From positions 233,758 to 297,757 of the forward strand of contig NZ_LJIX01000003.1 in NCBI RefSeq assembly GCF_001420595.1: a stretch of 64,000 nt of DNA, given 5' to 3'. Of this stretch, positions 15,959 to 24,584 are shown in pieces. The notes beneath the pieces are model-generated. The model was not told the origin of the DNA and searched no databases. It was given only the letters and a program-made list of their open reading frames with translations. The stretch is from Cytobacillus solani (GTDB taxonomy: Bacteria > Bacillota > Bacilli > Bacillales > Cytobacillaceae). The position numbers and the translations under genes are program-made. Every line of letters begins with the position of its first letter. Position 1 is the first letter of the stretch.

Positions 15959-17696
15959 TTATAACTTCCTCCGCTCGTGGAATGGCAAAGCCTATTGTAG
16001 AGCCCTTACCAAACTCACTTTTAATGGAAAGAGCCGAATTAGTTCCAAACATCATTGTCAGTCTTCGATTCACATTATAAAGTGCGAGTCCTGAGCCTGA
16101 TTCAGACTGAATCGTTTCTTTACCAATTCTTTTTACTTTTTCTTCGTTTATTCCCTGCCCGTTATCGATTACCTTTACGTATGTCATTGCCTGTTGTTTT
16201 TTAATAGAAACCTTAATGATGCAATCGTGATCCCTGTCCTTAATTCCGTGCTTAATCGCATTTTCTACTATTGGCTGTAACGTCAATGGAGGGATTTTTT
16301 CTAGAAGAGCCTCTTCATCAATTTCATAAAAGACTCTCAGTTTATCAACAAAGCGTGTTTCTTCTATAGATAAGTATGCCTTCGTGTGCTTAAGCTCTTG
16401 TTCTAGAGTAGTCAGGCTGACGGTTGTTGTTGTTAAATTTTGCCTTAAAAAGTGGGAAAGGGAAACGAGAAGCTTTCGAGCTTTATCAGGATCAATTCGA
16501 ATTAAGGAAACAATGATATTTAAGGAATTAAATAAAAAGTGAGGACTGATCTGTGCTTGCAATGCTTTAATCTCGGCTTCCTTCGCCAGCTGATAGGCCT
16601 TGTCTGCCTCTGAAATTTCAAGCTGGTTACTAAGAAGTTCACTAAGACCGGAAATCAGCTCAATAGCTAGGCTACTTACTTCTTTATTATTGCTGAAATA
16701 AAATTTAAGTGTACCGATGGTTTCGCCGCGCTGTTTTAATGGGGCAATGACAGCTGCACCAAGCGGACAACTTGCTACCCGGCAATGGATCGTTTGATCG
16801 TTGGCTACAATCAGCTTGCCGTTTTGAATGACGTCTCTTGTTATCTGAGTCTGAATCGGGCTATTTGGTTTGTGATGATCATCGCCCACACCTACATGTG
16901 CGAGAATATCAGTCAAATTGGTCAGAGCAACAGCTTTTGTTTGGATTTCGGTGTGCAGGATTGTACAGACAGCAAGAGCAGTGTCGGTATTAAGCCCTTT
17001 GCGCAAATAGACAAGCGTTTGATCAGCAATCCGCAGTGCTAATTGCGCCTGCGAAGCCCCTGCCTTTTCTTCTTCGTTCATCACATTTTTAATGATAAGC
17101 AGAAAAAGTGCAGATCCTAACCCATTGGCGATGATCATAGGGAGTCCGATAATTTCAACTAAGGTAAGAGCTTTATCAAATGGTCGGGCAATGAGTAGTA
17201 TAATAAGCATCTGTATACTTTCTGCCAAGGCTCCTATAAAAAAGGCAGTGGATAGCTTGACATACTTATTTTTCCAATGGAAAAATCCTGCGAGGATGCC
17301 TGAAATAATCGTGGCTGATCCACAAGCAATGCCAGTAAATCCACCTAAAGTAAAGCGATGAATTCCCGCGATTAATCCAGCTCCAATCCCAACTTTGTAG
17401 CCGCCAAACAGTCCAGAGAGGACAACACCAATGACTCTTGAATTAGCAAGTGCCTCATCCGCCGAAAGTTCGATTGCCCACCGGTTAAAAACATGTGTAT
17501 CGGTATTTAAGGAAAGTCCTGAATAGGTGCCAATGATGCCGAAAAAGCCAAAAAATAGTATAGCTGTATATTGCTGGTGCCGATTTAACTTCTCCCCGTA
17601 GATCATATCTCGGAAAAACTGAAACCGCGTTAAGATAAATGCAATAGTCACGATAATTCCAAGCCGTTCAAGCATCGTTAGCAGCAGTTCAAACAT
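15927..17696 (-). CDS. LytS/BtsS-type sensor histidine kinase
   Basis: A 589-residue kinase. The N-terminal 5TM-LYT membrane module spans about residues 1-200 (with GTYSGLSLNTDTHVFN and NSRVIGVVLSGLFGG). A GAF-like linker follows. The His_kinase domain shows QAQISPHFLFNSLNIIVS (phosphorylated His near 385), and the ATPase has PIVENAIKHGI, VIDNGQGINEE and GSGLALYNVNRRL. The LYT module of relatives senses extracellular pyruvate (BtsS) or envelope state (LytS). With a CstA-family gene downstream, pyruvate sensing is the better guess. Confidence 0.87.
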   Translation of the reverse strand: MFELLLTMLERLGIIVTIAFILTRFQFFRDMIYGEKLNRHQQYTAILFFGFFGIIGTYSGLSLNTDTHVFNRWAIELSADEALANSRVIGVVLSGLFGGYKVGIGAGLIAGIHRFTLGGFTGIACGSATIISGILAGFFHWKNKYVKLSTAFFIGALAESIQMLIILLIARPFDKALTLVEIIGLPMIIANGLGSALFLLIIKNVMNEEEKAGASQAQLALRIADQTLVYLRKGLNTDTALAVCTILHTEIQTKAVALTNLTDILAHVGVGDDHHKPNSPIQTQITRDVIQNGKLIVANDQTIHCRVASCPLGAAVIAPLKQRGETIGTLKFYFSNNKEVSSLAIELISGLSELLSNQLEISEADKAYQLAKEAEIKALQAQISPHFLFNSLNIIVSLIRIDPDKARKLLVSLSHFLRQNLTTTTVSLTTLEQELKHTKAYLSIEETRFVDKLRVFYEIDEEALLEKIPPLTLQPIVENAIKHGIKDRDHDCIIKVSIKKQQAMTYVKVIDNGQGINEEKVKRIGKETIQSESGSGLALYNVNRRLTMMFGTNSALSIKSEFGKGSTIGFAIPRAEEVINEEYNQSVNS

Positions 17697-17785
17697 GCGA
17701 ATTCTCCTTTTGGAAGATACCGTTTTATAATACCTCCTATTTTACTAGAATATTGAATGTTTAGAAATATCTAAAATATAAACAA

Positions 17786-17830
17786 AATAAGAAAGGCAGA
17801 ATGCAAGGTAAGCATTCTGCCTTTCTTATT
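17786..17830. terminator. Strong terminator, shared by convergent or adjacent ends
   Basis: A 19-bp perfect stem (17786-17804 with 17812-17830) around AAGGTAA, rich in A on the left and T on the right. It overlaps the stop codon of the TetR gene, whose minus-strand transcript it ends. Confidence 0.85.
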
Positions 17831-18665
17831 TTTCAAGCTCATAATATCTAAAGAGTAAATAAGACACCCATTTACAATGAGGATGATTTCGAATATTCTC
17901 AAGCAGGCCTTTTACAATAGCAGGACTTAAAGTTGGTTCCAACAGGTGCTGCTTTAATAGAATTAAAGATTCTTTTTCAATTGGCTCCTCTATTTCTTTT
18001 AATATTTGTTCAATCATTTCAATGATCTGCTCCATTGTTATCTCTTCTTTTATTGGGTGCTTTAGCATTTGGAAATCTTCAGGTGTAATAAATGGAACGG
18101 TTGTATGACTTGCCAGAAGGTTTGTTTTTTCTACAAGTGATTGGCAGAGCAAGTCTCTATTCAATGGGGCATTATTAAATAAAAACAATCCGGAATAACT
18201 GTTCATTAGCCCTTTGATGCAATAAATTAAATCATATTTTGTATGCTTTACCTTTTCACCGTATAAACGCTCAATCAATGATAAGATAATGCCTTCCATT
18301 AATCGGTCGTAATAATGAATTTTCACAATAAGTTCTTCATTGAATGATTTTGTCTGTTCTTTAATGAAGATTTTGGCGAAGTCGGAATGCTTATGAAAAG
18401 AATCGAATGTTGAGTAGTAAAAGGTATATAAAAGCTCTTCATCATTCTTTGTATTGTTGACCGTGTAGTCAATATCGGCGATAATCTCCATCATAAAATG
18501 GTCAATTAAATCGATGATCAGTTCGTCCTTTGACTTGAATGATAGGTAAAAAGCCCCTTTTGAAATGCCGCAATAATCTGTTATTTGTTGAATGGGAGTA
18601 GCTTCAATTCCTTGCTGAGCAAAGAGTTCCAGTGCTTTCTCCATAATTAATTGTTTTTTAATCAT
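17826..18665 (-). CDS. TetR family repressor of the RND pump
   Basis: A 279-residue regulator, longer than most TetR proteins. The N-terminal helix-turn-helix is clear: EKALELFAQQGIEATPIQQITDYCGISKGAFYLSFKSKDELI. The remaining 210 residues are helical and would form the ligand domain. The gene is divergent from the swrC-like pump, and a palindrome sits between the -35 and -10 of the pump promoter, so it probably represses the pump and itself. Its 3' end is inside a strong terminator. Confidence 0.87.
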   Translation of the reverse strand: MIKKQLIMEKALELFAQQGIEATPIQQITDYCGISKGAFYLSFKSKDELIIDLIDHFMMEIIADIDYTVNNTKNDEELLYTFYYSTFDSFHKHSDFAKIFIKEQTKSFNEELIVKIHYYDRLMEGIILSLIERLYGEKVKHTKYDLIYCIKGLMNSYSGLFLFNNAPLNRDLLCQSLVEKTNLLASHTTVPFITPEDFQMLKHPIKEEITMEQIIEMIEQILKEIEEPIEKESLILLKQHLLEPTLSPAIVKGLLENIRNHPHCKWVSYLLFRYYELEK

Positions 18666-18692
18666 CTATATAATCGCTCCTAGGCCTATTTG

Positions 18693-18721
18693 TTGACAAA
18701 TGACTTATTAGTCATTATTAT
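18693..18721 (+). promoter_or_regulatory. Promoter and TetR operator of the swrC-like gene
   Basis: TTGACA (18693-18698), a 17-base spacer and TATTAT (18716-18721). The spacer is filled by the inverted repeat AATGACT (18699-18705)/AGTCATT (18710-18716). Transcription would begin near 18728, which rules out the ATG at 18728 as the start of the pump gene. Confidence 0.75.
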
Positions 18722-18763
18722 AAAAAAATGAGCTTGATAAGTCAATTAAGGGTAGGTGTAAAA

Positions 18764-21700
18764 GTGAAAGGGTTAGTCAATTTTGTCCTGAAGAATAAAC
18801 TAGCAGTATGGTTGCTTACAATAATTATTACTGTATCTGGTATTTATTCAGGTACACAAATGAAAACGGAGACGATTCCAGATATTTCGATTCCATACTT
18901 AATGGTAATGGGTGTTTACCCTGGAGCAACTCCTGAACAAGTGATGAATGAAGTATCCATGCCTTTGGAGAAAGCGGTAGAAAACCTTGAAGATGTGAAA
19001 GCTGTTTATTCTAATTCATATTCGAACATGGCAAATATTCAGGTCGAATATGATTACGGAATCGATATGGATGAAGCGAAACGTGCATTAGAATCTGCGA
19101 TCGATGCAGTGACTTTACCAGAGGATGCACAGAAGCCGACCATTACAGCCATAAGCATGAACATGATGCCAGTTGTTGCATTGAGCGTGAGCAGTAAGAA
19201 AGAGGATATTGTTGAACTGACTTCAACAGTAGAGGAAATTTTACTTCCTAAAATCGAGAAAATCGATGGAGTTGCCTCTGCAACAATTACTGGTCAGCAT
19301 ATCGAAGAGGTTCAGCTTACTTATAATGAAGCAAAAATGGCTGAACTTGGTTTAACAGAAGATAAAGTAAAAGAAATGATTCAAGCAAGTGACTTGGCTG
19401 TTTCATTAGGGCTTTACGAATTTGAAGAAGGTGAACAGGCTGTAGCAATTGATGGAAAGTTCATGACAGCGGATGAATTAAAGGAAATGCTTATTCCTGT
19501 GACACCATCTGCCACACAGCCATCTCCATTTGTGAAGCTTAGCGATATTGCTACTATTGAAGTAGTAGGTAAAGTACAATCTGTTTCACGTACGAATGGT
19601 GAAAATGCGATTGCGATTCAAATTGTTAAAGGGCAGCAAGCAAACACAGTTGATGTTGTAAACAGTGTAAAGGATTTAATTAAAGATGAAGAGAAAAAGA
19701 TCGATGGTCTTGTAGTTGATGTATCGCTTGACCAAGGGAAACCGATTGAAGATTCCGTTTCAACGATGGTTGAAAAAGCATTATTTGGCGGGTTAATTGC
19801 TGTATTGATTATCCTTCTATTCTTGCGTGACTTTAAATCTACTATTATTTCGATTATATCCATTCCAGTCTCCATTTTTATGGCTTTATTGCTATTAAAT
19901 TGGCTGGATATTACGCTAAACATTATGACACTTGGTGCGATTACTGTGGCGATCGGCCGTGTAATTGATGACTCCATCGTAGTAGTAGAAAATATTTATC
20001 GTCGTCTCCATTTAAAGGGAGAGAAGTTAACAGGTCGTGCGCTTGTACGTGAAGCGACGATTGAAATGTTCAAACCAATTCTATCATCCACATTAGTAAC
20101 AGTTGCGGTATTCGCTCCGCTTATCTTCGTTGGCGGGATGGTCGGCGAACTGTTTATGCCATTCGCATTAACAATGACGTTTGCGCTTGGTGCTTCATTA
20201 ATTGTGGCTATTACAGTTGTACCTGCGTTATCTCACTTCTTATTTAAGAAGAAGCTATATAGTGAAAAGACGGAAGGCAGTCATAAAGAGGCCGGTAAAT
20301 TAGCTAAATGGTACAAAGGAGTTCTAAATTGGACATTGAACCATAAAGTAATAACGTCCATTATTTCCATTGTATTATTAGCAGGCAGCTTGGCATTAAC
20401 ACCATTAATTGGCTTTAGCTTTATGGGCAGTGAAGAGGAAAAAGTGATGTACTTAACGTACACACCAGAAACAGGAGAATTAAAGGAAGACACATTAGCC
20501 AATGTGGCAGTTGTTGAGGAAGAGATGTTAAAGCGTGATGACATTGATATCGTTCAAGTTTCTGTAACTGAGAGTGGTGATGAGATGTCGGCAATGATGG
20601 GTGGAGGAGCAGGCGGTGCATTAATGTATCTTATCTTTGACCCTGAAATGGAAGACTTCCCAGAAGTTCGCGAAGATATTGAAGATTATGTGTTCAATAT
20701 TGGCCAAACTGGTGAATGGAAGAGCCAGAACTTCTCGTCTATGTCGATGTCAACAAATGAAGTGAGCTATACCTTCTATAGTGAAGATTTAGATAAACTA
20801 AATAATGCTGTAAAAATGGTAGAAGATGTCATGAAGGAAACGGAAGGCTTAGAAGATGTTTCCTCAAGTGCAGAAGATGCTTATGTTGAGTATACATTTA
20901 AAGTAGAACAAGATGAGTTACTGCAGTATGGGTTAACAACTGGTCAAATTGTCATGATGTTAAACCCAAATAAAACGCAAGATGTATTAACAACGGTTGA
21001 AAAAGACGGAGATACATTAGAAGTCATCGTTCAGCAAGAACAAACAAAACAGCCAAAATCAGTCGATGATATTTTAGCAACAGAAGTACCAACAGCACTT
21101 GGCACGACGATGCCGCTTTCTAAACTAGTAACAGTTGAGAAGGGGACAACGTTAAATACTCTTGCGCGCAGTAAAGGGGAATACTATGCAAGTGTTTCTG
21201 GAACAATCATTGGTGATGATATTTCCAAAGCAACATCTAAAGTAGATAAAGCGATAGATAAATTAGATTTACCTAAAGGTGTAACTGTTGGCGTTGCCGG
21301 TGTGCAAGCCGACATGACTGAAACATTTACACAGCTTGGTGTAGCGATGATTGCGGCAGTCGCAATTGTATACTTCATCCTTGTTGTTACATTCGGTGAA
21401 GGTGTGGCACCATTCTCGATTCTATTCTCGTTGCCGTTTGCAGTTATTGGTTCATTTGTTGGTTTATTAATTGCGGGTGAAACGATCTCTGTATCTGTCA
21501 TGATGGGTCTGCTAATGTTAATAGGTATTGTTGTAACAAATGCGATCGTACTTGTAGACCGTATTATTCACATGGAACGTGATGGAATGACCATGCGTGA
21601 AGCCATACTCGAAGCGGGTGCAACACGTCTGCGTCCAATCCTAATGACAGCAATCGCAACAATCGGTGCTTTAATCCCATTAGCACTCGGAACAGGCGGA

Positions 21701-21847
21701 GGCGGTCTCATTTCAAAAGGTCTTGGAATTACAGTAATCGGCGGATTAACAAGTTCAACGCTATTAACATTAATCGTTGTACCAATCGTCTATGAAGTGT
21801 TATCTAAGATATTTAAGAAAAACCGTAAAGACATTCAGGAAAACTAG
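18764..21847 (+). CDS. swrC: RND-family efflux transporter, SwrC type
   Basis: A 1027-residue RND transporter close to B. subtilis SwrC (YerP), which exports surfactin and other amphiphiles and is needed for swarming. It starts MKGLVNFVLKNKLAVWLLTI, like SwrC. The order is one helix, a large extracytoplasmic domain (about 30-330), a membrane block with the proton-relay pair in GRVIDDSIVVVENIYRRL, a second extracytoplasmic domain (about 540-820) and the last membrane block with LLMLIGIVVTNAIVLVDRI. The GTG at 18764 is preferred: it follows AGGGTAGG and aligns with SwrC, while ATG 18728 is at the predicted transcription start. A divergent TetR gene probably controls it. Confidence 0.88.
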   Translation: MKGLVNFVLKNKLAVWLLTIIITVSGIYSGTQMKTETIPDISIPYLMVMGVYPGATPEQVMNEVSMPLEKAVENLEDVKAVYSNSYSNMANIQVEYDYGIDMDEAKRALESAIDAVTLPEDAQKPTITAISMNMMPVVALSVSSKKEDIVELTSTVEEILLPKIEKIDGVASATITGQHIEEVQLTYNEAKMAELGLTEDKVKEMIQASDLAVSLGLYEFEEGEQAVAIDGKFMTADELKEMLIPVTPSATQPSPFVKLSDIATIEVVGKVQSVSRTNGENAIAIQIVKGQQANTVDVVNSVKDLIKDEEKKIDGLVVDVSLDQGKPIEDSVSTMVEKALFGGLIAVLIILLFLRDFKSTIISIISIPVSIFMALLLLNWLDITLNIMTLGAITVAIGRVIDDSIVVVENIYRRLHLKGEKLTGRALVREATIEMFKPILSSTLVTVAVFAPLIFVGGMVGELFMPFALTMTFALGASLIVAITVVPALSHFLFKKKLYSEKTEGSHKEAGKLAKWYKGVLNWTLNHKVITSIISIVLLAGSLALTPLIGFSFMGSEEEKVMYLTYTPETGELKEDTLANVAVVEEEMLKRDDIDIVQVSVTESGDEMSAMMGGGAGGALMYLIFDPEMEDFPEVREDIEDYVFNIGQTGEWKSQNFSSMSMSTNEVSYTFYSEDLDKLNNAVKMVEDVMKETEGLEDVSSSAEDAYVEYTFKVEQDELLQYGLTTGQIVMMLNPNKTQDVLTTVEKDGDTLEVIVQQEQTKQPKSVDDILATEVPTALGTTMPLSKLVTVEKGTTLNTLARSKGEYYASVSGTIIGDDISKATSKVDKAIDKLDLPKGVTVGVAGVQADMTETFTQLGVAMIAAVAIVYFILVVTFGEGVAPFSILFSLPFAVIGSFVGLLIAGETISVSVMMGLLMLIGIVVTNAIVLVDRIIHMERDGMTMREAILEAGATRLRPILMTAIATIGALIPLALGTGGGGLISKGLGITVIGGLTSSTLLTLIVVPIVYEVLSKIFKKNRKDIQEN

Positions 21848-21882
21848 TCGGGATTAGGGGCGAATCCATCCTCCCATCGAAC

Positions 21883-21922
21883 AAAAAACCTGCAAGGCGA
21901 AAATAGCCTTGCAGGTTTTTTT
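21883..21922 (+). terminator. Rho-independent terminator
   Basis: AAAAAACCTGCAAGGC (21883-21898) pairs with GCCTTGCAGGTTTTTT (21906-21921). It ends the pump transcript. Confidence 0.9.
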
Positions 21923-22043
21923 AATAACAGCGGGTTAATATATCATAAATATTCGGAATTTTGTGTAATGATATTTTACAGGCTTATCCTCTTTGAGTTA
22001 TATTATGAATGAAAGAATAGAATTCTAAAATGGGGTGAGTCAA

Positions 22044-22463
22044 ATGGGATTGCAAGCAAGGCAGCTATATCTAAATTTGCCGGTGAAAGATCTAAATAAA
22101 TCTGTTGAATTTTTTACACAAATAGGATTTGAATTTAATGCTCAATTTACCGATGAAAATGCAACATGCATGGTAATCAACGAGAATACATTTGTGATGC
22201 TATTGGTAGAAGACTTTTTCAAGACTTTTACGAAGAAGGGTATTTCCGATACTGCAAAAAGTACAGAAGTAATCGTAGCAATATCCGCTGATAGCAGAGA
22301 ACAAGTAGATGAGATTGTAAACAAGGCATTAGCAGCTGGCGGAAAGCATTCGAATGAACCAACGGACCATGGATTTATGTATGGGTGGAGCTTTCAGGAT
22401 CTTGATGGCCATCTCTGGGAGGTTTCCTATATGGATGAAAGTGCGTTTGGTCAAGAGGGTTAA
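22044..22463 (+). CDS. VOC (glyoxalase/bleomycin-resistance fold) protein
   Basis: A 139-residue protein with two beta-alpha-beta-beta-beta modules of the vicinal oxygen chelate superfamily. It begins QLYLNLPVKDLNKSVEFFTQIGF and ends WSFQDLDGHLWEVSYMD, with an acidic metal-ligand position in the last strand (WEVSY). Members include dioxygenases, isomerases and drug-binding resistance proteins; nothing here selects one. ATG 22044 follows GGGGTGA at a good distance. A single-gene unit. Confidence 0.85.
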   Translation: MGLQARQLYLNLPVKDLNKSVEFFTQIGFEFNAQFTDENATCMVINENTFVMLLVEDFFKTFTKKGISDTAKSTEVIVAISADSREQVDEIVNKALAAGGKHSNEPTDHGFMYGWSFQDLDGHLWEVSYMDESAFGQEG

Positions 22464-22482
22464 AATAATGATCCTGAATAGG

Positions 22483-22522
22483 AATCCATGTTGAACAAAT
22501 ACGTTCAACATGGATTTTTTTA
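22483..22522 (+). terminator. Rho-independent terminator
   Basis: AATCCATGTTGAAC (22483-22496) pairs perfectly with GTTCAACATGGATT (22503-22516), followed by T-runs. Confidence 0.9.
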
Positions 22523-22541
22523 ATTTTTTTTGGCTTATTTG

Positions 22542-22887
22542 TTCCCGAAAACTAGTAGAAAGGCAGAAAAGCGAACTCAACAAGCGTTATTGGTTCCCGA
22601 AAACTACCAGAAAGATAGAAAAGCGAACCCAACAAGCCTTATTGATTCCCGAAAACTAGCAGAAAGGCAGAAAAGCGAACTCAACAAGTCTCATTGGTTC
22701 CCGAAAACTAGTAGAAAGGCAGAAAAGCGAACTCAACAAGCGTTATTGGTTCCCGAAAACTAGTAGAAAGGCAGAAAAGCGAACTCAACAAGCGTTATTG
22801 ATTCCTAAAAACTAGCAGAAAGATAGAAAAGCGAACCCAACAAGCCTTATTGATTCCCGAAAACTAGCAGAAAGATAGAAAAGTGTA
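22542..22887. repeat. Tandem repeat, 52-bp unit, seven copies
   Basis: Six full copies begin at 22542, 22594, 22646, 22698, 22750 and 22802, and a partial seventh begins at 22854. Each begins TTCCCGAAAACTA (one copy TTCCTAAAAACTA). Two subtypes alternate: one carries GGCAGAAAAGCGAACTC, the other GATAGAAAAGCGAACCC; copies 2, 6 and 7 are of the second kind. The whole unit is conserved, so there are no variable spacers. Because 52 is not a multiple of three, each copy is read in a new frame, so the long open frame across it is not a protein repeat. It lies between a terminator and the NERD gene end. Confidence 0.9.
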
Positions 22888-22929
22888 CTCAATGTGAGCT
22901 ATGTTCAAAAATGATCTTCAGTAATCTAT

Positions 22930-23838
22930 TTATTCATAATAAGACCACTGACCATATCCGATTGTTTTATAATGCTCCTTTAATATTCTCCATATTATTT
23001 TTTTAGACTTTATCAACTGACACCAATCATAAACAGTATTGGTCGTAACCTTTGTATCTGGAAAAAGCAGCTTGAATTCCTTCACGCTTCGAACGACAGC
23101 CGTCTGTATATTTTCCTTATGCCCGCATTGATCACAGACTACTTTTCTTTCACTAACAATGAGAAGGAATGATTGGCAAGCCGCACAAGTTATCCCTTTC
23201 CGCAGCTGACCATAATGATATGTGGGTAGCCGGGTGTAAGGTGATTCCGGGATATGAGCTTTTATTAATAGGTCGGCTAGTTTGCGGTGCAAGCTATTGA
23301 GGTTTGATGGTTTCATATTTAAGTTTTTTATAAAGTAATTTAATTGTGGAGGGAAGATCATTTTCTCATCTTGGGGTGCTTTGTATAAGAAGAATTCGGG
23401 GTTAACAAAGGTAAGGTAACCTTTTATAGAAAGGTTGAATCCGTGCTTTTGAAAAAATTGGCGAAGCAGTGTCTCAATGCGATTCAATTGATGCAGTGGA
23501 TTCGTAATTTCTTTTCCAGTAGAACAAATATAGAAATTCTTATCTTGGTAATAGTAATTGCCTTCATAATTTTTTACTTCGAAGGGGATAACCGTATCTT
23601 GCGTAATAAGTAAAGAATCAATTTGAAAGGTTGTATTGTTGCATTCAAGCAGCAAGTCATTCAATATCAAACAATTATGATCGAGACTACCTATCAATGA
23701 GTCAAACTTCACCTCTCCTTCATATCCTTTCTTCAAGTTCAAGTAATACAGTTGTTCATTCGCTTTTAGATTCATTCTGGCATCTAATGATCTGAGAATT
23801 AGTAATTCAGCCGATTTACTTCTAGCTTTAATAAACAT
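22930..23838 (-). CDS. NERD domain protein with C-terminal zinc ribbon
   Basis: A 302-residue protein. The NERD (nuclease-related) domain spans roughly residues 35-150, with the nuclease-fold signature QIDSLLIT...PFEVKNYEG (Asp then E-x-K). A short zinc ribbon follows at CAACQ...CDQCG (two C-x2-C pairs) near 217-240, then a helical tail. The domain is thought to share the PD-(D/E)xK nuclease fold and may cut or process nucleic acid; no member of this type has a firmly known role to my knowledge. The start at 23838 is chosen because AAGGAAGTGG lies just before it. It borders the tandem repeat array. Confidence 0.8.
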   Translation of the reverse strand: MFIKARSKSAELLILRSLDARMNLKANEQLYYLNLKKGYEGEVKFDSLIGSLDHNCLILNDLLLECNNTTFQIDSLLITQDTVIPFEVKNYEGNYYYQDKNFYICSTGKEITNPLHQLNRIETLLRQFFQKHGFNLSIKGYLTFVNPEFFLYKAPQDEKMIFPPQLNYFIKNLNMKPSNLNSLHRKLADLLIKAHIPESPYTRLPTYHYGQLRKGITCAACQSFLLIVSERKVVCDQCGHKENIQTAVVRSVKEFKLLFPDTKVTTNTVYDWCQLIKSKKIIWRILKEHYKTIGYGQWSYYE

Positions 23839-23995
23839 ATTCCACTTCCTTTCCATCCTGTTATGTTCATTCTATAAAAAATAGAACGAGAAACTTATGG
23901 AAAATTCATGAACTTTGTCAGCATCTTTCATTTAAGTATTAGATGAGTTTCGTATAGAATAAAATTGTATTAACAAAAATAAGGAGGCTGTTAAA

Positions 23996-24463
23996 ATGAG
24001 TGAGTTATTATTTAAAAATATGGAATTAACACGGGGGTTCTTTTTGAAAAGTATTGCTGGCTTAAATGAAGAGATTGTAGATGTTCAGCCTGAAGGTTTT
24101 AACAATACAATCAAATGGCATATTGGTCATGTGTTAACTTCAGCAGAGCAATTTATGTTTGGATATCCTAAAAAAACAACAAGCATCCCTGCGAATTATA
24201 TGGAGCTATTTGCAACTGGTACAAAACCTTCAGATTGGCAGGGTGAAGTTCCTTCTGTTTCTGAACTGACAGCACAGTTAAAAGATCAATTAATGCGCAT
24301 GAAAGAGATCCCAGCTGAACGTTTTAGTGAAAAATTGCCCACACCATTTTTGGGTCAGGAAACGTTCGGTGAGATTAGTAACTTTTCGTTGTTTCACGAA
24401 TCCATTCATTTAGGACAAATCCAGGCAATGAAACGTGTAATAGAAGCAGCTAAAACGAAATAA
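23996..24463 (+). CDS. DinB-like putative metal-dependent protein
   Basis: A 155-residue four-helix-bundle protein of the DinB/YfiT superfamily. The three metal-binding His are visible: IKWHIGHV near residue 41 and FHESIHLGQ near 134-138. Superfamily members include thiol-S-transferases acting with bacillithiol or mycothiol, and many are unassigned. A strong AAGGAGG precedes ATG 23996. A single gene upstream of the glucoside locus. Confidence 0.8.
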   Translation: MSELLFKNMELTRGFFLKSIAGLNEEIVDVQPEGFNNTIKWHIGHVLTSAEQFMFGYPKKTTSIPANYMELFATGTKPSDWQGEVPSVSELTAQLKDQLMRMKEIPAERFSEKLPTPFLGQETFGEISNFSLFHESIHLGQIQAMKRVIEAAKTK

Positions 24464-24512
24464 ATTAGAAGAGGAGAGCAGAGTGAAAATGGCCGCTCTC
24501 CTTTCCTAATAA

Positions 24513-24550
24513 TGCAAACGCTTGCATAAATGTTATGGAAATATTAAAAT
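24513..24550 (+). promoter_or_regulatory. Promoter with LacI-family operator, alpha-glucosidase gene
   Basis: TGCAAACGCTTGCA (24513-24526) is a perfect palindrome with the central CG of LacI/CcpA-family operators. It overlaps a -35 TTGCAT (24522-24527), spaced 17 bases from -10 TAAAAT (24545-24550). It resembles MalR boxes (core CGCAAACGTTTGCG) and the two sites before the binding-protein gene. Confidence 0.7.
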
Positions 24551-24584
24551 AATTCCATCGAAATATTGTAGGTGGTGGAGGGAT

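Noticed and set aside
18728-18763. ATG 18728 as the start of the swrC-like gene
   Set aside because: It coincides with the predicted transcription start, has no ribosome site, and SwrC aligns from GTG 18764.
22530-22763. Open frame of 77 codons across the tandem repeat
   Set aside because: The 52-bp period shifts frame in each copy, giving different peptides from the same DNA; there is no ribosome site.
22542-22887. CRISPR array
   Set aside because: The full 52-bp unit is conserved, with no variable spacers, and no cas genes are nearby.
24522-24584. TTG 24522 as start of the first glucosidase
   Set aside because: It lies within the operator and -35 element; the added residues are not found in the family.
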